Assembly (NCBI RefSeq): GCF_000730645.1
Contig: NZ_BBIU01000010.1
Location: 1-50,690, forward strand
Source: Pseudomonas parafulva NBRC 16636 = DSM 17004
GTDB lineage: Bacteria > Pseudomonadota > Gammaproteobacteria > Pseudomonadales > Pseudomonadaceae
Reading direction: 5' to 3'
Length of the DNA stretch: 50,690 bases
Translations under genes and position numbers: made by a program
Notes under the pieces: model-generated
The model's database searches: none
What the model was told of the DNA's origin: nothing
What the model saw: only the letters and a program-made list of their open reading frames with translations
Shown: positions 16,435-26,159 of the stretch, piece after piece
How positions within the stretch are numbered: the stretch's first letter is position 1
Layout of the letters: each line of letters opens with the position of its first letter

Positions 16435-18938
16435 CACGGATGCCCCTGGCACGGCTGCTGGGGCTGGCTGCGCGCCAGCTGCTACGAGACTTGCGCGCCA
16501 GCGAAGTGCGCGTGTTGTTCTTCTCGTTGCTGGTGGCGGTGGCGGCAAGCACTGCCATCGGCTATTTCGGCGCCCGCCTGAACGGCGCCATGCAATTGCG
16601 TGCCAGCGAGTTCCTGGGGGCCGACCTGGTGCTGCAAGGGAGCGCGCCGGCTGCCGAACCGCAGATCACCGCGGGGACCGCCCAGGGTTTGCGCCACGCT
16701 CAAGTGGTGGAGTTCACCAGCGTGGTGGGCGGCGACAGCGGCATCGAGCTGTCCAGCGTCAAGGCCGCCGACAACGCTTACCCACTGCGCGGGCAACTGC
16801 GCAGCGCCGCCCAGCCCTATGCCGAAGAAACCCCCGGCGGCCTCCCCGCCCCCGGCGAGGCGTGGGTGGAGCCCCGGCTGCTGGCGGCACTGGGGCTGAA
16901 GGTAGGTGACAGTATCGACGTGGGCATGAAAACCCTGCGCCTGAGCCGGGTGCTGACGTATGAGCCAGACCGCGCCAACAACTTCTATAGCCTAACGCCG
17001 CGGGTACTGATGAACCTGGCGGACTTGCCCGCCACAGGCGTGGTCCAGCCAGGCAGCCGGGTTACCTATCGCGAACTGTGGAGCGGCACTACCGACGCGC
17101 TGGCGCAGTATCGCCAGGCTGTAGAGCCGCACCTGGCAGCCAGTCAGCGCCTGCGCGATACCCGTGATGGCAACCAGCAGATTGGCGGCGCGCTGGGTAA
17201 AGCCGAGCGCTACCTGAACATGGCGAGCCTGGTGGCGGTGCTGCTGGCGGGCGTTGCCGTCGCCATGTCGGCCAGCCGCTATGCCTCCCGGCGGCTCGAT
17301 GCCAGCGCGCTGCTGCGCTGCCTGGGGCTTTCGCGCCCCCAGGCGCTGACCCTCTACAGCCTGCAGTTGGCCATGCTGGGCATCGCGGCGGCAGCCGCCG
17401 GTGCCGGGCTTGGCTGGCTTGCCCAGTTGGGCCTGTTCCGGCTGCTGCAAGGCCTGCTGCCCAGCACCGTGCCAGCGGGGGACGCCGCCCCTGCCCTTGC
17501 GGGGGTCGCCACCGGATTGGTGGCGCTGGCAGGTTTTGCCCTCCCGCCCATCGCAGCCCTTGGCCGGGTGCCGCCGCTGCGGGTGCTGCGCCGCGACCTG
17601 CTGCCCGTGCCGCCGGGCAGCTGGTTCGTGTACGGCGCGGCCCTGCTCGCGCTCGGCCTGATCATGTGGCGCCTGAGCCTGGACCTGCTGCTGACCTTCG
17701 CATTACTCGCCGGCGGCCTGGTGACAGCGCTGGCACTCGGCGGCCTGCTGTTGCTGAGCCTGCGCAGCCTGAGGCGCTTGCTGGCGAACGCGCCACTGGC
17801 CTGGCGCCTGGGGCTCGGCCAGCTGCTGCGCCACCCCATGGCGGCGGCGGGGCAAGCCCTGGCATTTGGCCTGATTCTCCTGGCGATGGGCCTTGTCGCC
17901 CTGCTGCGCGCAGAACTGCTGGACACCTGGCAGGCGCAACTGCCCAAGGATGCCCCGAATTACTTTGCACTCAACATTCTGCCAGACGATCGCGAACCCT
18001 TCGCGGCGCACCTGAAACAGATCAATGCAGCCGCAGCCCCGCTATACCCGGTCACCCCGGGCCGGCTGGTGCAAGTGAACGGCGAGCCGGTGCAGCAGAT
18101 CGTCAGCAAGGACTCGGCGGGCGAGCGCGCCGTGCAACGTGACCTGAGCCTGACCTGGGCTCAGGACCTGCCCACGGGTAACGCCCTGACTGCGGGCCAC
18201 TGGTGGCAAGGCCTGCCGGCAGGCGACGAAGTGCCCGGCGTGTCGGTAGAGGCGGAACTCGCTGTCAGCCTGGGGTTGAAGTTGGGTGACCTGCTGGCGT
18301 TCGATATCGGCGGGCAGCAACGTCAGGCCCGGGTGATCAACTTGCGCAGCGTGCACTGGGACAGCTTTCAGCCCAACTTCTACATGATCTTCCAGCCCGG
18401 CACCTTGCAGGGCCTGCCTACCACCTACCTGACCAGCTTCTACCTGGCGGCGGGGCATGACCTGGACGTCGTCGCGCTGTCGCGTGCATTCCCTGCGGTG
18501 ACGCTGTTGCAGGTTGACGCCCTGCTGGATCAACTGCGCAGCATCCTCGCGCAGGTGACGCTGGCTGTGGAGTACGTCCTGTTGTTTGTGCTGGGTGCGG
18601 GGCTGGCCGTGCTGTTCGCAGGCCTGCAAGCCACGCTGGATGAGCGTATCCGCCAAGGGGCACTGCTGCGGGCGCTGGGGGCGGCGCGACCATTATTGGT
18701 AAAAGCGCGCCGTATCGAGTTTGGCCTGCTGGGCGCAGTCAGCGGGTTGTTGGCAGCCGCGGGTTGCGAGCTGATCACCTGGGTACTGTACCGCTACGCC
18801 TTCGACCTGCCCTGGGGGCCGCACCCCTGGCTGTTAGTGATGCCGGTGGCTGGCGCACTGCTGGTGGGCGGCGCCGGCGTGCTGGGCACCCGTAGGGCGC
18901 TGAATGCAAGCCCACTGGCCGTGCTGCGCGATGGCTAA
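16431..18938 (+). CDS. ABC transporter permease, FtsX/LolE-like (YbbP-like)
   Basis: The 835-residue membrane protein has about ten helices: one near residues 25-45, a group at 255-440, a central group at 475-495 and a C-terminal set from about 715. Large periplasmic domains separate them (45-250 and 505-710). This double-FtsX layout is typical of YbbP. It overlaps the ATPase gene by four bases and ends 23 bases before the convergent greB stop. Substrate unknown; MacB/Lol-like exporters commonly move lipids or lipoproteins across the envelope. Confidence 0.9.
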   Translation: MTRMPLARLLGLAARQLLRDLRASEVRVLFFSLLVAVAASTAIGYFGARLNGAMQLRASEFLGADLVLQGSAPAAEPQITAGTAQGLRHAQVVEFTSVVGGDSGIELSSVKAADNAYPLRGQLRSAAQPYAEETPGGLPAPGEAWVEPRLLAALGLKVGDSIDVGMKTLRLSRVLTYEPDRANNFYSLTPRVLMNLADLPATGVVQPGSRVTYRELWSGTTDALAQYRQAVEPHLAASQRLRDTRDGNQQIGGALGKAERYLNMASLVAVLLAGVAVAMSASRYASRRLDASALLRCLGLSRPQALTLYSLQLAMLGIAAAAAGAGLGWLAQLGLFRLLQGLLPSTVPAGDAAPALAGVATGLVALAGFALPPIAALGRVPPLRVLRRDLLPVPPGSWFVYGAALLALGLIMWRLSLDLLLTFALLAGGLVTALALGGLLLLSLRSLRRLLANAPLAWRLGLGQLLRHPMAAAGQALAFGLILLAMGLVALLRAELLDTWQAQLPKDAPNYFALNILPDDREPFAAHLKQINAAAAPLYPVTPGRLVQVNGEPVQQIVSKDSAGERAVQRDLSLTWAQDLPTGNALTAGHWWQGLPAGDEVPGVSVEAELAVSLGLKLGDLLAFDIGGQQRQARVINLRSVHWDSFQPNFYMIFQPGTLQGLPTTYLTSFYLAAGHDLDVVALSRAFPAVTLLQVDALLDQLRSILAQVTLAVEYVLLFVLGAGLAVLFAGLQATLDERIRQGALLRALGAARPLLVKARRIEFGLLGAVSGLLAAAGCELITWVLYRYAFDLPWGPHPWLLVMPVAGALLVGGAGVLGTRRALNASPLAVLRDG

Positions 18939-18961
18939 GGCGACAGAGGAAGGCTTTGCGC

Positions 18962-19435
18962 CTACTGGGTGTAACTGATGGTGTTGATGTACCAGCTTGC
19001 CTCGCCGGTAGGGGTGTGCACCACCACCTCATCGCCCTGCTGTTTTTTCAGCAAGGCACGCGCCATGGGTGAATCGATCGAGATGTAATCATTGCGCCCA
19101 TGGATTTCGTCGTAACCGACGATGCGAAAGCGCAGTGATACGCCGTCGTCATTCTCGATTTCCACCCAGGCGCCGAAGAACACCCGGCCTTCCTGCTCGG
19201 GCGCATAGCTCACCACTTTCACGTCCTCCAGGCGTTTGCGCAGGTAGCGCACCCGCCGGTCGATTTCGCGCAGAAGCTTCTTGTTGTACTGGTAATCGGC
19301 ATTTTCGCTGCGATCACCCAGCGATGCCGCCCAGGTCACTTTCTGGGTGATTTCCGGGCGATAGACCCGCCAGAGATGATCCAGCTCTTTCTTAAGCGCC
19401 TCATGGCCCTGAACAGTGATGATGTTGGTACTCAA
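18962..19435 (-). CDS. greB: Transcription elongation factor GreB
   Basis: GreB rescues backtracked RNA polymerase by stimulating transcript cleavage. The 157-residue protein has an N-terminal coiled coil (about 1-75, with EALKKELDHLWRVYRPEI) and a C-terminal FKBP-like domain. The start is TTG at 19435: the family N terminus (MSTNIITVQGHEALKKEL) begins exactly there, and AGGAG precedes it. The ribosome site overlaps the stop codon of the small gene upstream (12-base gap), so the pair is probably an operon. Confidence 0.93.
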   Translation of the reverse strand: MSTNIITVQGHEALKKELDHLWRVYRPEITQKVTWAASLGDRSENADYQYNKKLLREIDRRVRYLRKRLEDVKVVSYAPEQEGRVFFGAWVEIENDDGVSLRFRIVGYDEIHGRNDYISIDSPMARALLKKQQGDEVVVHTPTGEASWYINTISYTQ

Positions 19436-19446
19436 CTGAGCGCTCC

Positions 19447-19755
19447 TCAGCGGCCTGTGATCAGGCCTTGGCGGGCAATGCGCACCAGGTTGCCGATGAT
19501 TTCGGCAGCGTCTTCCGGCGCGGGCGCCTGGATGACCGCCAGGTCAAAGCGATCATTGGCGTACTGGGCAAGGTGCTGCCCGGTTTCGGCAAACTGGATC
19601 AGAAAGGCGCGGGCCTGGCCTCGGCGGCGAGACAGGCCTTCGAGATGGCGCAACAGGGTGGGCTGATGCTGACCACCGAGCAGGATGCGCGGTGTACGGG
19701 ACGCCTGGCTGGCAGGCAAAGGGCTTAAACAGACACTGGTACGTGGGCAACTCAT
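19447..19755 (-). CDS. Small conserved protein upstream of greB (possibly DUF6231-like)
   Basis: The 102-residue product begins MSCPRTSVCLSPLPASQ and contains RFDLAVIQAPAPEDAAEIIGNLVRIARQ, which resembles the end of a Rossmann-type strand-helix unit. That would fit a trimmed methyltransferase-like fold, but no cofactor-binding glycine loop is visible. I recall a family named DUF6231 of this kind in pseudomonads, but cannot confirm it. It lies 12 bases before greB. The start at 19755 has a GAGG-type site; upstream starts give a poor N terminus. Confidence 0.6.
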   Translation of the reverse strand: MSCPRTSVCLSPLPASQASRTPRILLGGQHQPTLLRHLEGLSRRRGQARAFLIQFAETGQHLAQYANDRFDLAVIQAPAPEDAAEIIGNLVRIARQGLITGR

Positions 19756-19954
19756 GGCGCTTTCTCTGCCTCGCAAATCCCGCTGGGCAGCGGTGGGAGG
19801 CATCACCGAACCAGCGCTTTAGCGGTATTTGAAAACACCCCTGGGGCGTTTTTGCGCCCCGCAAGTAGCTGTTTAAATCGGCGCAAGCGGTATGCTAGAG
19901 CGATGTGCCACAACTTGCAAGCGGCTCGGCTACAGCCTCCGCCAGCCTGGCCGC

Positions 19955-21358
19955 TCAGCGCTTCACCACGCGCTCGAGCACCCCACGCTGGCGGTTGAAT
20001 GCCACGTAGTACTTGTTCACGCTGTTGACGAAGTTGACCGGCCCCATGCCCACCTGCTCCATGGCAATCCGTTCGGTCTGGAAAAACCACTGGTTACCGT
20101 TGAGGCCGCGTTTGCGGGCTTCGGCGCGCATGGCCTGCACCCGCTCCGGGCCCAGGTTGTAGGCCGCCAGAACGAAGGCCATGCGCTCACGCTCGTTGAT
20201 GCGCGGGCTGGAGAAGAACTTGCGGCGGATCAGCGCCAGGTAGCGGGCACTCGCTTGCACATTGCCATCAACCGTTGACGTATTGCTCACACCTACCCGT
20301 TGAGCCGCCGAGGGGGTGATCTGCATCAACCCATGCGCCCCACCCGCGCCGCGCGCCGTCGGGTTCAGGGTCGACTCCTTGAACGCCAGCGCCGCCAGGT
20401 TCAGCCAGTCGATCTGCTGCGCATCACCATGCTTCTGCAAGACCGAGCGCACGGAGGCCAGGCGCTGGCGGGCCTTGCTTGCCAGGGGGTCATGCACACG
20501 GTACTGGCGGCGGTAGATACGCTCGAAAGCAGCGTCCTGGTTGCCCGGTGCACGGTAGCCCTGAAGAAACCGGTCGACCGCGGCCTGCAGCTCGGGCGTA
20601 TCGCGCCCCACATACCAGCGCATGGCCTGCGGCGGCCCAAGGTGTACACCCGGGTTAAGGCGCAGGCGTGGCATCACCCTGGACCAACGCTGGGCAATCG
20701 GCTGCTCGACCACCGTGAGGTGATAGATGCCGGCCTGCACCATTTCCAGTACATCCTCCACCGCCAGCGTTGAATCCACCCATTCCACCTTGATGGGCGG
20801 GCGCTTGCGCAAGGCCAGCCGCTGGTTGACCTGCTGGATGAGCGGGCCGGCGGCACTGGCACTGGTCAGGGCGATGGTACGCCCAGACAACTGCTCCACC
20901 TGGGTGAAGCCGCGCTCACCCTTGCGCCCGACCAGCGTCAGCGCTACGTGGTCGCGTATGGGCGCAGTGGCCGTGACGCCACGCACTACCCCAGGGTCGA
21001 ACAGTTCGCCCGGTGCTGCCAGGTCACCCTCGCCCCGCGCCAGGGCGCCCAGTAACTGCTCCTTGGCCCGTGGGATCAGCTTGAGCTGCAACCGCTGGCC
21101 GTCCTCGACACGCGCGTTGAGAAAATGCTCCAGGGCCCGTAGCCGGTAATATTCGATGCCCACCGGTTCGCCCTTCACTTCACCCGAACTGTTGCGGCTC
21201 TGGTTGACCAGCACGCGCAACACCTTGCTGCTGCGTATCTGCTGCAGGTCGCGGGCCTTGGCCGCAGGAATGTGCTGCGGGCCTGGCGCCCGCGCCTGTG
21301 CATGCGCAGCCATGGGCAGGCAGAGCGTTAGCAGGAAAACAAGCCAGTATCGCGGCAT
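19955..21358 (-). CDS. Membrane-bound lytic murein transglycosylase (MltF-type)
   Basis: The enzyme cleaves peptidoglycan glycan strands to 1,6-anhydro-muropeptides. The 467-residue precursor has a signal peptide (1-20, ending AAHAQ), an ABC-type solute-binding-like domain (about 45-285) and a C-terminal SLT domain whose catalytic Glu lies in ALAFKESTLNPTARG, followed by GAHGLMQITPSAA and the AAYNLGPERV block. The start at 21358 is fixed by the signal peptide; frames further upstream are spurious. P. aeruginosa has a paralogue called MltF2 near tatD, and this gene's position next to tatD fits that copy. Confidence 0.9.
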   Translation of the reverse strand: MPRYWLVFLLTLCLPMAAHAQARAPGPQHIPAAKARDLQQIRSSKVLRVLVNQSRNSSGEVKGEPVGIEYYRLRALEHFLNARVEDGQRLQLKLIPRAKEQLLGALARGEGDLAAPGELFDPGVVRGVTATAPIRDHVALTLVGRKGERGFTQVEQLSGRTIALTSASAAGPLIQQVNQRLALRKRPPIKVEWVDSTLAVEDVLEMVQAGIYHLTVVEQPIAQRWSRVMPRLRLNPGVHLGPPQAMRWYVGRDTPELQAAVDRFLQGYRAPGNQDAAFERIYRRQYRVHDPLASKARQRLASVRSVLQKHGDAQQIDWLNLAALAFKESTLNPTARGAGGAHGLMQITPSAAQRVGVSNTSTVDGNVQASARYLALIRRKFFSSPRINERERMAFVLAAYNLGPERVQAMRAEARKRGLNGNQWFFQTERIAMEQVGMGPVNFVNSVNKYYVAFNRQRGVLERVVKR

Positions 21359-21514
21359 GGGCAGCGTATCCGTGGGGTGTGGGGGCCGGTCAACCAGGCC
21401 ATCGCCACATGAGGTTTGACGGCAAAAGACCTCTACAAGCACATGAAGTTCTTGGATTTTCAGTAAAACGCAAGCTTTTGCTATGCTGGCCGCCCCGCGG
21501 CACGAGGTAGCACC

Positions 21515-22330
21515 ATGCAACTGATCGATATCGGCGTCAACCTGACCAACAGCAGTTTCCAGGGCCGAGAGGCCGAGGTTTTCCAACGCGCCCTGCAGGC
21601 GAATGTGACGCAATTGGTACTGACCGGCACCAGCCTGCCTGTCAGCGAACAAGCGCTGGAGCTGTGCCATCAGCTTGACGAAACGGGCGCGCACCTGTTC
21701 GCCACGGCAGGCGTACACCCCCATGACGCCCAAGGCTGGGACAGCTTGAGCGAGCAGCGTTTACGCCAGTTGCTTAAAGAACCTCGGGTGCGAGCAGTGG
21801 GTGAATGCGGGCTGGACTTCAACCGCGATTTTTCCCCTCGCCCACAGCAGGAAGCCGCCCTGCATGCGCAACTGGCGCTGGCGGTGGAAACGCAGATGCC
21901 GGTTTTTCTGCACGAACGCGATGCCAGCGAGCGCCTGGTCGCGATTCTCAAGGAGTACCGCGACCACCTGGTAGGCGCGGTGGTGCACTGCTTCACCGGT
22001 GAACGTGAGGCGCTGTATGCGTACCTGGACCTGGATCTGCATATAGGCATTACGGGTTGGATTTGCGACGAACGGCGCGGCACTCACCTGCATGCGCTGG
22101 TGGGCAATATGCCTGCAGGCCGGCTGATGCTCGAAACCGATGCGCCCTACCTGTTACCCCGCAGCCTGCGGCCCAAGCCAAAAAGCGGTCGCAACGAACC
22201 GGCCTACCTGGGCGAGGTGCTGAGGGAGGTTGCGCTGCACCGCTCCGAACGTATCGAGACAACCGCTGCGCACACCACGGACACTGCACGCACCTTCTTC
22301 AGCCTGCCTTCAGTGCCCGTTGTTTCTTGA
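21515..22330 (+). CDS. tatD: TatD-family metal-dependent hydrolase / DNase
   Basis: TatD enzymes are TIM-barrel nucleases acting on DNA in repair and degradation. The 271-residue product shows the expected metal ligands: DIGVNLT near the N terminus (where many members have DxHxH), GVHPHDAQ, a GECGLD block, [15 protein letters not shown] and [10 protein letters not shown]. The GVN in place of HxH at the first site matches E. coli TatD itself. The ATG follows GAGG. It is divergent from the lytic transglycosylase gene. Confidence 0.9.
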   Translation: MQLIDIGVNLTNSSFQGREAEVFQRALQANVTQLVLTGTSLPVSEQALELCHQLDETGAHLFATAGVHPHDAQGWDSLSEQRLRQLLKEPRVRAVGECGLDFNRDFSPRPQQEAALHAQLALAVETQMPVFLHERDASERLVAILKEYRDHLVGAVVHCFTGEREALYAYLDLDLHIGITGWICDERRGTHLHALVGNMPAGRLMLETDAPYLLPRSLRPKPKSGRNEPAYLGEVLREVALHRSERIETTAAHTTDTARTFFSLPSVPVVS

Positions 22331-22418
22331 TACATATCAACACCGTCGATGGCAGCCAGCGGCACAATGATGGCACCTTGCCAATGTTGTTTCCGCTCAA
22401 CTCAGAGAAGACCTACCC

Positions 22419-23897
22419 ATGGGTGCCTGGCTTAGCAATGTTTCACTGAAATACAAGTTCTGGGCCGTCAACGCGGTGGCCTTTGTCACGACCCTACTGC
22501 TGGTGCTGTATGCCGTGCACCTGGAGCAGCGTGCGCGCGCCGAGGCAGCGCAGCGCCAGGCCGTGGCGCAGGCTGAAGTGCTTGCGGCCTGGCCGGCAGG
22601 CCAGGCACTGCCTCGCGCTGCCGCCATCGTCAGCTGGTCGACCGGGCAAACGCCGACCTTTGCCGGCGAGCCCCTCGACGATCTGCGTAACGCTCAAGGC
22701 TGGGTGAGCCTGCCTGGCGATCACCTGCTGGGTGAGGACCCCATCGAGGGCGCGCAGGTACTGAGCCTGGGCGACCGCCAGGTCGCCGTGATCGCACAGG
22801 CGCCCAGCCTGCGTCAGGTGTTCGTGGAGCGGTTCACCAACTACGCGGTGTGCGTATTGATCCTGATGCTGGCCATGCTAGGTGCCTCGCAGTTGCTGAT
22901 CCGCTTCTTGCTCAGCCAGCTGAACACCCTGAAGGATGTGATGCTGCACGTGGAAAAGACCGGCGACCTGGCCGCCCGGGTACCGCTGGCCTGCGGTGAC
23001 GAAGTTGGCCAGATGGCCGGTGCGTTCAACGCCATGCAGACAACCTATCACCGGGTGGTCAGTACCGTCGCCCACACGGCAGCGCAACTGGACTCCGGCG
23101 CCGTACGCCTGGCTGCCAGCATGAGCGACGTGCGTCACGGCATGCTGGGCCAGCAGAGTGAGACTGACCAGGCGGCCACGGCCATCAATGAAATGTCGGC
23201 CACGGTGCACCACATCGCCCAGCACGCAGGGGCCACCCGTGACCTGTCGCAGACGGCCGACACCCTGGCAGGCAGTGGCAAGGAAGTGGTGAGCCGCGTC
23301 CAGACGTCCATTTCGGGGTTGTCCAGCGGCGTGCAGCAGACCGCCGAGATGATTCGCCAGCTGGCGGAAGACAGCCAGAAGATCAATGGCGTGGTCAGCG
23401 TGATTCACAGCATCGCAGAGCAGACCAACCTGCTGGCACTCAATGCCGCCATCGAGGCGGCGCGTGCAGGTGACCTGGGCCGTGGGTTTGCAGTGGTGGC
23501 AGATGAAGTGCGCAACCTGGCAAAGCGCGTGCAGACCTCCACCGACGAGATCACCACCATGGTGTCCGCCTTGCAGTCAGGCACCCGCGACGCTGTGGAC
23601 TTCATGCAAGAAAGCTCCTACAAGGCCGACGACTGCGTCAGGCAGGCTCAGGAAGCCGGGGCCGCACTGGCGGAAATCACCGGGGCTGTGGCGCAGATGC
23701 GTGAGAGCAATACCCAGATTGCCGTGGCGGCCGAGCAGCAAAGCCAGGTTGCAGAAGAGATGAACCGCGCCGTGGTGAGTATCCGCGATGTCACCGAGCA
23801 GACGGTGCAACAGACCGTGGGCTCGGCCAACACGAGCACCGAGCTGGCTACCCTGGCCGGTGCGCTGAACAAGGCCATAGGCCAGCTAAAGCTATAG
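22419..23897 (+). CDS. Methyl-accepting chemotaxis protein with a small periplasmic domain
   Basis: The 492-residue chemoreceptor has a first helix (about 12-31), a short periplasmic domain of roughly 110 residues that I cannot assign to a known sensor family, a second helix (about 142-163), HAMP, and a signalling domain with the conserved hairpin tip ([18 protein letters not shown]). The periplasmic part is too small for a dCache domain. Ligand unknown. It follows tatD by 88 bases. Confidence 0.92.
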   Translation: MGAWLSNVSLKYKFWAVNAVAFVTTLLLVLYAVHLEQRARAEAAQRQAVAQAEVLAAWPAGQALPRAAAIVSWSTGQTPTFAGEPLDDLRNAQGWVSLPGDHLLGEDPIEGAQVLSLGDRQVAVIAQAPSLRQVFVERFTNYAVCVLILMLAMLGASQLLIRFLLSQLNTLKDVMLHVEKTGDLAARVPLACGDEVGQMAGAFNAMQTTYHRVVSTVAHTAAQLDSGAVRLAASMSDVRHGMLGQQSETDQAATAINEMSATVHHIAQHAGATRDLSQTADTLAGSGKEVVSRVQTSISGLSSGVQQTAEMIRQLAEDSQKINGVVSVIHSIAEQTNLLALNAAIEAARAGDLGRGFAVVADEVRNLAKRVQTSTDEITTMVSALQSGTRDAVDFMQESSYKADDCVRQAQEAGAALAEITGAVAQMRESNTQIAVAAEQQSQVAEEMNRAVVSIRDVTEQTVQQTVGSANTSTELATLAGALNKAIGQLKL

Positions 23898-23972
23898 TCG
23901 CCATAGCCAGCCTCGATTGGCCCTCTGCATGGGGCCGCACTAAGCTTTGGGCATGACCGAGAGGAACTGCCC

Positions 23973-24206
23973 ATGAACAAATACTTGCCCCACCTGCCCG
24001 CTTGGCAATGGCGACGCCACGCCCACAATCACCGCCACTCGGGCAACCCTGCGCCACACTTCATTGCCGTGCCTTTGTGCATACTGGGTGGGTTACTGGT
24101 GCTGTCAGGCCTGTTTGGCATCGACCTGACGCAAACTGCCGTCGGCGCCATTGCCCTGGTTGCAGGCGCAAGCCTGCAGCGACACAGCCATCGGCATCCG
24201 GGCTAG
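23973..24206 (+). CDS. Small His-rich two-helix membrane protein
   Basis: The 77-residue product has His at 7, 16, 18, 20, 22 and 29, two hydrophobic stretches (30-47 and 52-68) and a second His cluster at 71, 73 and 75. A two-helix hairpin would put both His-rich ends on the same, probably cytoplasmic, face. The spacing N25-x3-H29-x4-P34 faintly recalls the DUF962/Mpo1 family of iron-dependent membrane oxygenases, but this is only a pattern resemblance. It ends one base before the convergent thioesterase stop. Confidence 0.6.
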   Translation: MNKYLPHLPAWQWRRHAHNHRHSGNPAPHFIAVPLCILGGLLVLSGLFGIDLTQTAVGAIALVAGASLQRHSHRHPG

Positions 24207-24207
24207 A

Positions 24208-25005
24208 TCAGGCGAATACGGTGACAGTCTGCCGGCTCAATGCCAGTAAAGCCCCATCGGCGGCCCACAACGCGGCCGCCGCATGGCCATAACCGTCACG
24301 CGCATGTTCGGTTTCCACGCAGTAGCGGTACCAGTCAGTCGCAGACGCCTGCGCGATCGGCTGGACGAACTCAATGGTCCAGGTCAACGTGCTGCCCGCA
24401 GCAGGATGCTTCAAGAACGGAAGCAGGCTGGGCGGCCAGGCATCCACCAATGCCAGCAGGTGAGCTTCACTGAGCGGCTGCGCCGCGATGTCGCGCAGGC
24501 GCACCCAGCCACCCATCTTGCGTGCGCTGCTGCCTGTGAACGGCAAGTCGCCCACGCCCCAGCGCAATGCCACGTGCCGCATGAACGCGGGTGTAATCCC
24601 TGGCATGAAGGGCAGTTCCTCCGCTGAATCAGCCAGGGCTTTCATGGGTTCGGGCGGCAAGGCAGGCACCTGCACCACCGAAGCGCGTGAGGCACCGAAG
24701 TTACCCTGGACCAAGGTGACCACCTGGCCGTCCTGCACGGCCCGACCCAACAAGGTGCTGACCCCCTTCCCCTCGCGCAATAACTCGATTTCGAGCCGAA
24801 GCGGTACCTCGGGCGCCGCCGGCGCAACAAAGCTGATAGCCAGCGAGCGCACGGGGCGATCACCCTCCACCCGCTGGCGCATGGCCTCGAACACCATCGC
24901 TGCCATCAGCCCCCCAAACACCGCCCGCCCCTGGCCCCAGCTGACCGGCACGGTGATCTTGTCGGGGTTGGCCCTGGCGGCCTCGAGCATCTGAGTGAAA
25001 TTCAT
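24208..25005 (-). CDS. Acyl-CoA thioesterase-like double hot-dog protein
   Basis: The 265-residue cytoplasmic protein reads as two hot-dog halves. The first has WGQGRAVFGGLMAAMVFEAM (family core helix) and RSLAISFVAPA; the second has LTWTIEFVQPI and the YGHAAAALWAADGALLALSRQ strands. This is the TesB-like/4HBT_3 layout and fits a thioesterase of about 265 residues. Acyl chain preference cannot be told. The start at 25005 (MNFTQMLEAA) is preferred over upstream frames. Confidence 0.75.
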   Translation of the reverse strand: MNFTQMLEAARANPDKITVPVSWGQGRAVFGGLMAAMVFEAMRQRVEGDRPVRSLAISFVAPAAPEVPLRLEIELLREGKGVSTLLGRAVQDGQVVTLVQGNFGASRASVVQVPALPPEPMKALADSAEELPFMPGITPAFMRHVALRWGVGDLPFTGSSARKMGGWVRLRDIAAQPLSEAHLLALVDAWPPSLLPFLKHPAAGSTLTWTIEFVQPIAQASATDWYRYCVETEHARDGYGHAAAALWAADGALLALSRQTVTVFA

Positions 25006-25086
25006 CGGGCAATTCCTGAGCAGGTCGCAATCGACATGTCTGCCCATCCTAGCCACCAACTGCTCACACCACAGCCTTCATATCGG

Positions 25087-25866
25087 TCAATGTCCAGGCT
25101 TGCGACGCACCAACGCCTTGCGCAGGGCCTCCAGCGTCTTGTCAGACCTGCGTTCAGCCTGATGCAGCTCCTGCTCCCACTCACCTTGGCAAACCAGCAA
25201 GTCTGGATATTCACGCACCTGAAGCAGCCACTGCAGGCGGTCATGCCAGTCTCCAAGGTCGCCTTGTGCGCGCTTGAGCACCTGCTGCAGGCGCTTGCCG
25301 GCGTGGTTGAGCTGCGGGTACGCCTCATCGCCGTAACGTGCGCGCTTGATCAGCAGGCGCAGGCGGTGGCGGTCGTGCGCAGGGTCCTTCAGGGCAGCTT
25401 CGAGTTTTCGCCACTGCTTGATCAGGCCCTTGTCGATGCGTTTGCTCAGGGACCTGGTGAGGCCTTCGCGCCCGGCTGCCCGCAGGAACAACGGGAACGC
25501 ATCGACAATGGCCAGCACGCGTGTCAGCTGCGGGCTGGCGGCGACGCTGGCATAGCCGCTGGCGCGGCCTTCCAGGCGTTTTTGCCCAGGCTGCGCATGC
25601 CCTCGCGCCACCAGCTCTGCAGCCAGCACCTCATTGTCGCGCAGCGGTGTCGTCAGCGTGCCCAGCGACTTTGCAGCCTCTTCGAGCTGCTCGACACCGG
25701 GCAGCCCACGCAGCGGCCGCAGCAGGCTACGCAAGCGGCGCAAAGTAGTCCGCAGGTCGTGCAGGGCCTCGCTGTCGGTGTCAGCAGCAAGTCGCTCGCG
25801 GCAGGCCAACAGCCGTACCTGTACGGTGATTACCTGTGCGACCAGATGATCGAGCATGTCAGACAT
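25087..25866 (-). CDS. CHAD-domain protein
   Basis: The 259-residue all-helical protein has the CHAD pattern of positively charged helices with conserved His: ALHDLRTTLRRLRSLLRPL (about 34-52) and DRHRLRLLIKRARYGDEAY in the second half. CHAD domains bind inorganic polyphosphate. It stands alone rather than fused to a CYTH triphosphatase domain. It is followed by the thioesterase gene and preceded, 14 bases away, by a small lipoprotein gene on the same strand. Confidence 0.9.
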   Translation of the reverse strand: MSDMLDHLVAQVITVQVRLLACRERLAADTDSEALHDLRTTLRRLRSLLRPLRGLPGVEQLEEAAKSLGTLTTPLRDNEVLAAELVARGHAQPGQKRLEGRASGYASVAASPQLTRVLAIVDAFPLFLRAAGREGLTRSLSKRIDKGLIKQWRKLEAALKDPAHDRHRLRLLIKRARYGDEAYPQLNHAGKRLQQVLKRAQGDLGDWHDRLQWLLQVREYPDLLVCQGEWEQELHQAERRSDKTLEALRKALVRRKPGH

Positions 25867-25880
25867 GTGGCGCTCCTTGG

Positions 25881-26159
25881 TCAGCGACCGGCACGCGACT
25901 CACGAATGTAGAAACGGGCCTTTTCGGCTTTGCGGGTGCAGCTCTCATACCCTTCGAACTGTTGCTGGGTCTTGGCACCGGTGAGCAGTGACAGCGCCTT
26001 GGAGTAACTCACTGCGCCTGCGAAGCCTTCAGCCTTGGCCAGGTCCAGCTCTTTCCAGGCCGTATCCAGTTGGGTGGCACAGCTGTCGCGGTACGCGGTT
26101 TTGCCTGCGCAGCCGGCAAGGGCCAGGGCAATCAGGGGAAGGCAGATCCAGGCTTTCAT
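25881..26159 (-). CDS. Small lipoprotein of unknown function
   Basis: The 92-residue precursor has a lipoprotein signal with lipobox ALAGCAG (lipidated Cys17) and a mature part rich in charged helices containing two more Cys (DSCATQLD and YESCTRKAEK), which could form a disulfide. The start at 26159 is set by the signal peptide. It is 14 bases upstream of the CHAD gene, suggesting an operon. No function recognised. Confidence 0.85.
   Translation of the reverse strand: MKAWICLPLIALALAGCAGKTAYRDSCATQLDTAWKELDLAKAEGFAGAVSYSKALSLLTGAKTQQQFEGYESCTRKAEKARFYIRESRAGR

Noticed and set aside
21359..21733. N-terminal extension of the lytic transglycosylase to 21733
   Set aside because: The signal peptide starts exactly at 21358; the extension has no similarity to the family.
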